Source: CAZMHJ01 sp046350635 (GTDB lineage: Bacteria > Patescibacteriota > Saccharimonadia > Saccharimonadales > CAIOMD01). From it: a DNA stretch of 64,000 bases. The notes under the pieces are model-generated. The model saw only the letters and a program-made list of their open reading frames with translations, was not told where the DNA came from and did no database searches. Within the stretch, counting starts at the first letter, position 1, and each line of letters starts with the position of its first letter. Positions 25,386 through 32,129 of the stretch are shown here, piece by piece. The stretch lies in assembly GCA_046350635.1 (NCBI GenBank), contig JAXLZY010000003.1:76315-140314 (forward strand). Direction: 5' to 3'. The position numbers were made by a program, and so were the translations under genes.

Positions 25386-25755
25386 TATAATTGACCTCTG
25401 TTTTGATAAAACCAATAGAACTTGTTTATAGAGGGCGCGAAACAACGCCAATTAGCAATGACCTTCGTACAAAATACTGGAAGCGTCTATCTTGTAATGT
25501 AAAACGATGTTTCACAGAACTATAGCTTCCTGACCCACTAACTATGCACCATCTTTGATGATGCGCACTTTATTGAGTCAGAAAAGATTCACATAGGTGT
25601 TTATCAATTCTCTTTGCTGTAAATGTGCGTTCTATTGCGTAAGAACGTAAAAGGTATTATAGGACATATAATAATATATGTCAATAGAATCATCATTTCT
25701 GACCCCAGTTATACACAGGATACAGATACAATAATAGTCAAAAATTGTCATGGGC
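25386..25755. other. A+T-rich spacer without detectable gene
   Basis: About 370 bases with stops in all frames and no convincing start/ribosome-binding pair. Composition is A+T-rich like the backbone, in sharp contrast to the G+C-rich genes on both sides. No tRNA, repeat or long hairpin was seen. Confidence 0.5.
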
Positions 25756-25786
25756 GGGACGGGCACTCGTGGTGAGTGCCCGTCCC
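25756..25786 (-). terminator. Perfect 13-bp hairpin after the 25794-26339 gene pair
   Basis: GGGACGGGCACTC (25756-25768) and its exact complement (25774-25786) with a 5-nt loop. A T5 run occurs 11 bases further on the minus strand. Confidence 0.7.
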
Positions 25787-25793
25787 TGCCAGG

Positions 25794-26174
25794 TCAGATG
25801 CTGGCGGTGACCATACCGCGCAGTTCTGGAAGTACTTCTTGGGCCGAGTACTCCTTGATGCGCTCGAGGCGTGTGAGCCACATTCCTTCGGGCACGCTGT
25901 TCAGCCACTCGACACCCTGTGCCTCGGTCTCGAACTTCTTGAACATGGCGCACGAGACTTCGAGCGCAGCACGACCTCGAACGCCGTGCTCGAGCAGGTA
26001 GAAGAACCAGCCGTTGCGCTCGCGCTCGTGATCGTCGTCGTAGAACCGGGGGTAGTTGGCCATGAAGAGCTGATCGATGACCTTCCCGAGTGTGCGAAGG
26101 TCGAGGTCATCCCTCGATGCGTAGAGGTCGAGGATCTTGGTCAGGACCTCGAAATCGTCAACGGTCTTTCCCAT
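25794..26174 (-). CDS. Unknown acidic helical protein, G+C-rich accessory gene
   Basis: 126 residues, intact frame, ATG at 26174 with AGGAG 7 bases before. Soluble, helical and acidic (LTKILDLYASRDDLDLRTLG, RIKEYSAQEVLPELRGMVT), with no membrane span or known motif. Composition and the hairpin ending group it with the other imported blocks. It follows the 51-residue Cys/His protein by 9 bp and shares its promoter. No function can be proposed. Confidence 0.6.
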   Translation of the reverse strand: MGKTVDDFEVLTKILDLYASRDDLDLRTLGKVIDQLFMANYPRFYDDDHERERNGWFFYLLEHGVRGRAALEVSCAMFKKFETEAQGVEWLNSVPEGMWLTRLERIKEYSAQEVLPELRGMVTASI

Positions 26175-26183
26175 GGTGTACTC

Positions 26184-26339
26184 CTAGTTGCCGGGGCGTG
26201 CGTAGATCGTGCTACGTCGAGCATGGTGACAGCTCGGTCTCCGGCAGTACTCGAACGTGTTCTTGATGCCGGTGTCGTAGCTGTGCATCTTGTGGAGGCC
26301 CACCATGCAGAGCAGGCGTCCGAGCAGGCTTTTGGGCAT
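26184..26339 (-). CDS. 51-residue Cys/His-rich small protein
   Basis: Short gene read from the sequence: ATG at 26339 with AGGAG 6 bases upstream, stop at 26184-26186. The product (MPKSLLGRLLCMVGLHKMHS to the C-terminal IYARPGN) has Cys/His residues in C...H..H and YCRRPSCHHAR arrangements, reminiscent of the small zinc-ribbon proteins often found in phage and mobile DNA. Zinc binding is inference. It is the first gene of a two-gene operon with the 126-residue protein. G+C-rich codon use. Confidence 0.6.
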   Translation of the reverse strand: MPKSLLGRLLCMVGLHKMHSYDTGIKNTFEYCRRPSCHHARRSTIYARPGN

Positions 26340-26387
26340 GTGTTTCTCCTGTTGCGTGTGTGTTTGTGGTCACCCAAGAATATATCT

Positions 26388-26439
26388 ATTAGACCATACA
26401 ATCAGAGCCATTGCAATTAGTTATGAAAAGTTATATAGT
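26388..26439. promoter_or_regulatory. Divergent promoters sharing one palindromic -35 box
   Basis: TTGCAA at 26411-26416 is its own reverse complement. To the right, 17 bp on, lies TATAGT (26434-26439) for the plus-strand gene. To the left, 17 bp on, lies TCTAAT (revcomp of 26388-26393) for the minus-strand pair. The two promoters would compete for the same hexamer. Confidence 0.6.
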
Positions 26440-26480
26440 ACTCAAGCCCAAATCATCCGCATCACGAAAGATGGGTATAC

Positions 26481-26813
26481 ATGATTCTGCTTGGAGCAAG
26501 TGAGACCAGCTGGCTGACGGTCGTGGACGCTGTCTTCGACAAGGCCTGCAAGAACGGTGGCGATGCTCGGCTCCCGCACGAGCTCGAGCTGCGGTTCGAG
26601 CGACACGGCGAGTTGACGACGGAGACGCTGTCTGCAGGCACGAGCCTGTTCTTCCCCCTCGAGGGAGGTCCCATGAGGGACAGGCGGCGCGCTAAGCGCT
26701 CGAAGGATGTCTGCGCGATCATGGGCGAGCAGGTTCACCTGACCCTCACGAGAACATCACAGGGCATCAGAATCAGCTCGTTCAAACGAATGCGTAGTCC
26801 GTCGTTCGCGTGA
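26481..26813 (+). CDS. Unknown basic protein, G+C-rich accessory gene
   Basis: 110 residues, ATG at 26481, about 35 bases after the predicted transcription start; the ribosome-binding site is weak. The sequence is soluble with a basic C-terminal half (PMRDRRRAKRSKD, SSFKRMRSPSFA), which could bind nucleic acid. No family recognised. G+C-rich, and followed at 11 bp by a 12-bp hairpin, like the other imported blocks. It is the last block before the backbone resumes at smpB. Confidence 0.5.
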   Translation: MILLGASETSWLTVVDAVFDKACKNGGDARLPHELELRFERHGELTTETLSAGTSLFFPLEGGPMRDRRRAKRSKDVCAIMGEQVHLTLTRTSQGIRISSFKRMRSPSFA

Positions 26814-26824
26814 ACGGATGATGA

Positions 26825-26863
26825 GCGTGGGCCCCGCGACCAATTGGTTGACGGGGCCCACGC
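26825..26863 (+). terminator. 12-bp G+C hairpin after the 26481-26813 gene
   Basis: GCGTGGGCCCCG (26825-26836) pairs exactly with 26852-26863. The 15-nt loop contains the palindrome ACCAATTGGT, which could extend the structure. No T-run. Confidence 0.7.
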
Positions 26864-26957
26864 GGGAAATCTTACTTGTGCACAAATGGTACCAAAGTAC
26901 CATGTGTGCATCAGCACGATTAGGTAGTTAGACTTAGAATTTAGACTACAAAGAGTT

Positions 26958-27425
26958 TTAGCGTAATTTAAGCGAACGTTGAACATCACGTTCGGTGTCG
27001 CGTTTTTTGATTTTTTCTCTTTTGTCGTACTTGCGGAGACCTTTAGCGGTGGCAATATCAATTTTTATAAAACGGCCGCCAGTATGGAGTTTTAGTGGAA
27101 TAATTGTGAGCCCTTGCTCTTTAGCAGTGGCGAGTTCTGCAAGTTCGCGCTTTTTTACAAGTAGTTTACGGGCACGGGTTTGTTGAGTTTCGGGTAGTGC
27201 CGAACGGTTCGCATTTGTGGCGTTAACTGTTGCGTTATAGAGCCATAATTCACCATCTTTAATATTTACGAAGGCGCCCCTAAGATGACCATGGCCGGTG
27301 CGGAGGCTTTTTACCTCTGCCCCGCTAAGGCTAATGCCTGCCTGGTAGGTTTGCTTAAGCTCGTAATCACGACGAGCCTGCGCATTTACAATTTGCGCAG
27401 GTTTTGCCGCGTTTTTTGATTTCAT
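26958..27425 (-). CDS. smpB: SsrA-binding protein SmpB
   Basis: 155 residues from the ATG at 27425 (an ATG at 27431 adds two residues). SmpB hallmarks: RRDYELKQTYQAGISLSGAE, EVKSLRTGHGHLRGAFVNI, NAT/NRS region, LPLKL-like IIPLKLHTGGRFIKID and a basic C-terminal tail (KREKIKKRDTERD). It binds tmRNA and the decoding centre to rescue stalled ribosomes by trans-translation. The tmRNA gene is not in this window. The minus-strand -10 box (27433-27438) places the transcription start almost on the ATG, so the mRNA is probably leaderless. Confidence 0.95.
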   Translation of the reverse strand: MKSKNAAKPAQIVNAQARRDYELKQTYQAGISLSGAEVKSLRTGHGHLRGAFVNIKDGELWLYNATVNATNANRSALPETQQTRARKLLVKKRELAELATAKEQGLTIIPLKLHTGGRFIKIDIATAKGLRKYDKREKIKKRDTERDVQRSLKLR

Positions 27426-27432
27426 AACCATT

Positions 27433-27483
27433 ATTGTACAACAGAGGTAATTTATTGACAAACAGCTCAATAAATAGTATAAA
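27433..27483. promoter_or_regulatory. Divergent promoters with overlapping -35 boxes (smpB / 27494 gene)
   Basis: Plus: TTGACA (27455-27460), 17 bp, TATAAA (27478-27483). Minus: TTGTCA (revcomp of 27456-27461), 17 bp, TACAAT (revcomp of 27433-27438). The two -35 boxes share five bases, so only one polymerase can occupy the site at a time. Confidence 0.7.
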
Positions 27484-27493
27484 TTTGTTACTT

Positions 27494-28573
27494 ATGAAAA
27501 CCACAAAACGTTCGGTACTACCTGCTATGCGAATAGAGACCGATAATACATCTGTCCGAATTGCGAAATCCCTTGATGACGAAACACTGCTCAATGCTCG
27601 GATGGCGCGCGCTGGTAAAACCGCACTCGATTTACGGCGAATGGCAACGAGCGAACCAGTTATTGTGCCAGTCGATGATAACCGTACGACTTATTATCAT
27701 TACTTTGATGCCCCAGGTGCCGAACAAACAGTGGTGCATTTTCAGCCAGTAGCAAACGACTTAGAGCATCATCCGCAGGGTGCCGCCCAGGCGGCGGCCA
27801 TAAATGCCCTCGGCTACAACGTGGTATTTCTTTCACAAAATGTCACTGAGCTTACAAAAGAAGAGCGTAAAAAGGTCTGGCGTGGTGACTTGTCGCCACT
27901 TGGTGAGCAACGGTTGCGTGTTTTAGAATTTGCCGCCAATGCTGGCCATGTTGATTTAGGTAACTTAGCGCTGGCTGGCTATTCGTTTGGTGCCAGTGAT
28001 TCTGCAATTACCAGTGCACTTATTGCCGAAAAAGGGGTTGGAGAAATTTCATCTGCGGTATTCGGTGAACCTGCAAATATTGCCGACCGTAGTGTTGGGG
28101 CACTCGCCCTAGCATTTGCCGGGCCAAAAGCTGCGGGTGGTAAGCAGCTAATCGATAGTGTGTTGCTTTCACAGGACCCTGCCCTTATTGAACTATGGGG
28201 TGCAAAAGAAGGCGAAAAGAGCTCTGGCTACATGGATGTGGATTTTATGCATTTCGCAAAAGCAATTATTAAGCGTGATAATTTATGGCTTGCGGCCGCA
28301 CTTCGTCACAATGCGTTTGCAGATGATGTTGAACGTGGTATTTCTGCAATGGAGAGCGGACACATTGTGCTCCACAAAGATCATGACAGTATTCTCACCC
28401 CTAGCGAAGCATTTGAAAAAACAAGACAACGCTTAACAGTCGCCGCTCAACTAGGGTCTGTATCGCTAAGTACTGTATACACTGCCTCGGAACCTTGGAT
28501 TGGTCATGCGATTGGTGATAACCCTTGGTTTTGGGCATCACTTGTTAGGCTGTCTCGAGAAAAAGCAGCTTAA
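27494..28573 (+). CDS. Alpha/beta-hydrolase-fold protein
   Basis: 359 residues from the ATG at 27494, a few bases after the predicted transcription start; the frame is open back to 27434 but overlaps the promoter. The nucleophile elbow is LALAGYSFGASDSAI (G-x-S-x-G, near residue 165), preceded by a parallel-strand segment (INALGYNVVFLSQN). A late His in HIVLHKDHDSIL could complete the triad. The substrate is unknown. It is soluble and monocistronic, transcribed divergently from smpB, with its stop touching that of the convergent membrane glycosidase gene. Confidence 0.7.
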   Translation: MKTTKRSVLPAMRIETDNTSVRIAKSLDDETLLNARMARAGKTALDLRRMATSEPVIVPVDDNRTTYYHYFDAPGAEQTVVHFQPVANDLEHHPQGAAQAAAINALGYNVVFLSQNVTELTKEERKKVWRGDLSPLGEQRLRVLEFAANAGHVDLGNLALAGYSFGASDSAITSALIAEKGVGEISSAVFGEPANIADRSVGALALAFAGPKAAGGKQLIDSVLLSQDPALIELWGAKEGEKSSGYMDVDFMHFAKAIIKRDNLWLAAALRHNAFADDVERGISAMESGHIVLHKDHDSILTPSEAFEKTRQRLTVAAQLGSVSLSTVYTASEPWIGHAIGDNPWFWASLVRLSREKAA

Positions 28574-29764
28574 TTACTGAACGGGATTCTGGCCGTATTG
28601 TTGCATTTTTGCTTTAACGGTATTCCACAGGCTGTCGTCGTGTAATTGCACCTTGCGCCAGTACCACCACTCACCACCCCATAGGTCTATATCCCTAAAG
28701 CCAGTATCAACTCCGTAGTCTATGCGCTCGGCAAGGCGTTTTTGGTCCATTGATTTACTCTGCTCTTCTATGCTTGTTGTCTTTAAATCACCTGGTGGCC
28801 ACGGTTCTGCTTGAAGCTCGTGTAACATTGAACTTCGGCCAGTGAAAATTTCGGTTAATCCGGCTCGCCAGCTGTAGTACCAACTGTAAAACGGATACTC
28901 AAAATAGGTTTTTGTAACTGTTTTATCCCACACTCGCTTATATACCGATACGCCAAATTGGTCGGCTCGTGGCTTGCCTGTGGGTATACCAAAGTAGTTA
29001 TTTGCAAGGCTTAAAATAACGGGATGTTTTGGGTCAGCCGCCTTAACCATAGTAAATTCATCAATTAAGCGCTGACGTGGTGCGCCGTATGCTTGGCATT
29101 CGCCAAACACGCCCAAAAAATACTCGTTTTCTAGCTGGTAGCTTTGTAGCGCGGGGTTATCTTTGTAGCGGTTAACGACTGCCTTTGTAAACGCATCGAG
29201 TTGTGGACGCCACTCGGACTCTTGTTTACCGATAACCCATTCAGGCGCATGGCATTCGGGCCAACGCGGTTGACGTAATCCAATTGCAAGCGTCACTTTG
29301 CCATTTACGGCATCGACTTGGTCGAACTGCCAGTCTAGGTCACTAAAATCGTATACTCCCGGTGATTTTTCGATGTCGTTCCAGTAGCTGACTAACCTAA
29401 ACCGCCTAAAGCCTAAATCATCCCTAAGGGCAAGCATAGTTTCGTGTGGGTCAAGACCAAAATAGTTAGCGTATTCGGATATATACGTAACACCAATGTT
29501 GAGCGGCTCGTTTTTGTGCTTTTGCTGGTACCAGTATGCAATTGCATAGGCTTGCGCCATAAACAACACTAAAACAGCGAGCAATATAAGGCCGATTTTT
29601 TGCCACAGCTTTCGTACACGCCACCATGCTTTGAACCTACTCCACTTACTAAGTTTTTCAGCTGAATTTAAGGGTGATGTATTAATCTTTTGTAGCGTTT
29701 TACGGCCCGTGCTGTTAGCCCGTGCCTGCGCAGATTTTTTACTTGTTTTTTTGACGTTTGCCAT
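28574..29764 (-). CDS. Membrane-anchored TIM-barrel glycoside hydrolase-like protein
   Basis: 396 residues. A basic cytoplasmic N-terminus (1-55) and one transmembrane helix (about 57-79) are followed by an external catalytic-type domain. It has the order of a GH-A clan TIM barrel: LGFRRFRLVSYWNDIEKSPG, FSDLDWQFDQVD, the acid/base Glu in QSYQLENEYF, and the likely nucleophile Glu in HELQAEPW. The likeness is to GH5/GH42-type enzymes; the exact family is not certain. It probably acts on a surface or environmental polysaccharide, possibly of a host cell. The gene is intact. Confidence 0.75.
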   Translation of the reverse strand: MANVKKTSKKSAQARANSTGRKTLQKINTSPLNSAEKLSKWSRFKAWWRVRKLWQKIGLILLAVLVLFMAQAYAIAYWYQQKHKNEPLNIGVTYISEYANYFGLDPHETMLALRDDLGFRRFRLVSYWNDIEKSPGVYDFSDLDWQFDQVDAVNGKVTLAIGLRQPRWPECHAPEWVIGKQESEWRPQLDAFTKAVVNRYKDNPALQSYQLENEYFLGVFGECQAYGAPRQRLIDEFTMVKAADPKHPVILSLANNYFGIPTGKPRADQFGVSVYKRVWDKTVTKTYFEYPFYSWYYSWRAGLTEIFTGRSSMLHELQAEPWPPGDLKTTSIEEQSKSMDQKRLAERIDYGVDTGFRDIDLWGGEWWYWRKVQLHDDSLWNTVKAKMQQYGQNPVQ

Positions 29765-29980
29765 AAACTGCTTATGTCTTACTATAGCAGACCTAACCTA
29801 TAACGAGCTACTTTGAGATGATGGATTGTTTCGATAAAAATTCTTATTCTGAACGAAGCTTATTATCGGATATGTTGAGCGAAGAATAACGTATTTTTAG
29901 CCAACAAGGCGCGTATCAAAAAGCTTGGTATGGGTTAGAACAGCTATACCCATACATGGTATAATTTAATCTAACTACGT

Positions 29981-30874
29981 ATGACACAAAAAACTCCCAA
30001 AGTTTCGGTTATCATACCGGTCTACAACGAAGAAGACCGAATGTACGATTGCCTATGGGCCATTACTCACCAAGTTGAAAAACCGCACGAAATTATCGTA
30101 GTAGATAATAATTCGCGTGATCAAACGGCGATTATCGCACGCCGTTTTAAGAGTGTGCGTGTTGTTTCAGAAACAAAGCAAGGCCTTACCTACGCTCGCA
30201 ATAAAGGCTTTGAAGTAGCCGAAGGCGACATTTTGGCACGTATTGATGCTGATACAATTGTGCCTTCTGATTGGGTTAAGAAAGTCCGTGAAGCATTTGA
30301 GCTTGACCCTGAACTTGCAGGTTTAACTGGGTACGGCAGAACGCGTGCCGGTGTAACTGTGCCTGTGTTTTCTGATATTTGGAGCTGGGCTTACTTTACT
30401 CATACCAAGGCGTTTTTTGGGCATACCATGCTTTGGGGTGCAAACATGGCGGTACGTAAAACTGCTTGGCTTAAGGCTAGCAAGCTTTGTTGCCTAGATG
30501 ATTCTCATGTTCATGAAGACCAAGATTTATCACTTGCACTTGCAGCAACCGGTGCGCGTGTAAAAATTGACCCGGCTCTTACGGTGTCGGTAGATTTTGG
30601 TGATATTCAATATATTGATAAATTCTGGGTGTACTACCGAAAAAAACACCATACAAGGGCTGTGCATCAGCTTCATTATAGGTCTAAGCTCGTTACGATT
30701 CAGCCGATATCGCGGACTAGGCGTTTCGGGTATCACCTTTTAGCTTCGTACACGGTTGGCCTTTTTATGGCATTAACCACCCTTAATAGTGCCCGACGTG
30801 AACTAGTGATAATCTCAAAAGAAAGTTCGGTTTATTTTTGGTATCAAAAAATCAAAAGTGATTTAGAGTTTTAA
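29981..30874 (+). CDS. Family 2 glycosyltransferase
   Basis: 297 residues. The GT-A fold starts at KVSVIIPVYNEEDRM, followed by IIVVDNNSRDQT and the metal-binding DxD in ARIDADTIVPSDW; HVHEDQDLSLAL holds the ED/catalytic base region. A C-terminal hydrophobic segment near residue 255 (LLASYTVGLFMAL) suggests membrane association. It transfers sugar from a nucleotide-sugar donor to an envelope acceptor. TATAAT lies 19 bases before the start. Convergent overlap of 4 bp with the thermonuclease gene. Confidence 0.88.
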   Translation: MTQKTPKVSVIIPVYNEEDRMYDCLWAITHQVEKPHEIIVVDNNSRDQTAIIARRFKSVRVVSETKQGLTYARNKGFEVAEGDILARIDADTIVPSDWVKKVREAFELDPELAGLTGYGRTRAGVTVPVFSDIWSWAYFTHTKAFFGHTMLWGANMAVRKTAWLKASKLCCLDDSHVHEDQDLSLALAATGARVKIDPALTVSVDFGDIQYIDKFWVYYRKKHHTRAVHQLHYRSKLVTIQPISRTRRFGYHLLASYTVGLFMALTTLNSARRELVIISKESSVYFWYQKIKSDLEF

Positions 30875-31461
30875 AGCTGGTTAGTTTTATATCGACCATT
30901 TTGGTTGGTAATTGTACATTGCCCTGCCCATAAGCCTACCTGTTGTTTTTGGGCTGTTTCTTGTAACGCGGCAAATTCTTTTGACTTGGTGAACGGGAAA
31001 CTAAGGTACGCGAAGCCGTAACCACGGCTAATAAGTGTTGCTTCGTACAGACTCCCATCGGGTAAGTAGACGTATCGTAATAGGCGGTTGTAGCGATCGC
31101 GATTTTGATTCGTCGGATCAGCTTCAAGCCGAACCGTTTGGCCACTTAGCGTCTTTTTGCTAAAGTCGCTCGCCTCTTTGCCATAACATTCGGGTGGGCT
31201 GTTAGGCTTAACCGTTTCGGGCGTATCGACTCCTATCATTCGAACCGATTCAGTATTGCCATCCATATTTATCGTAAATGTGTCACCATCGGTAACATGG
31301 CTCACTTTGTAGTAACCCGGTTGTACGGTTGCGGATTCGATAATACTATGCGGTACCGAAAAGTGTAATTTAGGTAACACGATAACCATCACAACTATAA
31401 AAACGACTAAAATTAGTATGCCGGCTACCGATAAGATGATTTTTGGCTTTGCTTCATTCAT
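30871..31461 (-). CDS. Membrane-anchored thermonuclease (SNase-like)
   Basis: 196 residues. A single N-terminal transmembrane helix (IILSVAGILILVVFIVVMVI) leaves the nuclease outside. The staphylococcal-nuclease fold shows HVTDGDTFTI, VRMIGVDTPE (catalytic Arg, metal Asp), the catalytic Glu region, and RDRYNRLLRYVYL with the second Arg, then GYGFAYLSFP. A Ca2+-dependent extracellular nuclease could scavenge nucleotides, plausible for an organism with few biosynthetic pathways. Divergent from rsmG; the intervening 17 bp hold the rsmG -10 box. Confidence 0.88.
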   Translation of the reverse strand: MNEAKPKIILSVAGILILVVFIVVMVIVLPKLHFSVPHSIIESATVQPGYYKVSHVTDGDTFTINMDGNTESVRMIGVDTPETVKPNSPPECYGKEASDFSKKTLSGQTVRLEADPTNQNRDRYNRLLRYVYLPDGSLYEATLISRGYGFAYLSFPFTKSKEFAALQETAQKQQVGLWAGQCTITNQNGRYKTNQL

Positions 31462-31478
31462 ATACTAAACTACCTTAT

Positions 31479-32117
31479 ATGATACCGCTTATCGAACAGT
31501 ATTTTGATGATTTATCTGACATTCAAAAAACACAATTTTTGGCTCTTGGTCCATTGTATGCAGAGTGGAATCAAAAAATAAATGTCATTTCGCGTAAAGA
31601 TATCGATAACTTTTACGAGCACCATGTCTTGCACAGCCTCGCCATAGCGAAGGCTATTCAATTTGTGCCCGGTACAAAGGTTATGGATATTGGTACGGGT
31701 GGTGGATTCCCGGGTGTGCCACTGGCGATTCTGTTCCCTGAAGTTTCGTTTACGTTAGTTGATTCGGTTGGCAAAAAGTTAAAAGTAATTGATGCTATCG
31801 CTGACGAAATTGGTTTACGTAATATTAAAACGATTCATGAACGTGCCGAAAATATTCCTGGACAATTTGATTTTGTGGTTTCGCGAGCGGTAACTCGCTT
31901 AAACGAAGCGTGGGGTTGGGCTCATGGCTCAATTAGCTCGACACAACGTAACACACTGCCTAATGGGCTACTGTATCTAAAAGGTGGTGATATTAGCGCA
32001 GAGACTCCTGCAAGCGTGTCAGTTCAACGCTGGGAGCTTGCCGATTGGTTTAAAGAACCATATTTTGCCGAAAAATCACTTGTACTTTTATCTGATAGCA
32101 GGCACAATAACACCTAA
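31479..32117 (+). CDS. rsmG: 16S rRNA m7G527 methyltransferase
   Basis: 212 residues from the ATG at 31479; TATACT (31461-31466) just upstream makes the longer frame (31443) unlikely. Family signature: YAEWNQKINVISRKD, the SAM loop VMDIGTGGGFPGVPLAIL, LVDSVGKKLKVI and VVSRAVTRL. It methylates G527 in the 530 loop of 16S rRNA; loss gives low-level streptomycin resistance in model bacteria. Followed after 12 bp by the PAP2-kinase-flippase gene, likely co-transcribed. Confidence 0.95.
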   Translation: MIPLIEQYFDDLSDIQKTQFLALGPLYAEWNQKINVISRKDIDNFYEHHVLHSLAIAKAIQFVPGTKVMDIGTGGGFPGVPLAILFPEVSFTLVDSVGKKLKVIDAIADEIGLRNIKTIHERAENIPGQFDFVVSRAVTRLNEAWGWAHGSISSTQRNTLPNGLLYLKGGDISAETPASVSVQRWELADWFKEPYFAEKSLVLLSDSRHNNT

Positions 32118-32129
32118 GAGGTAGCCGCC

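Noticed and set aside
17020..26863. Integron cassette array with attC sites
   Set aside because: The hairpins are long perfect stems without conserved attC boxes or extrahelical bases, gene orientation is mixed, and no integron integrase is seen.
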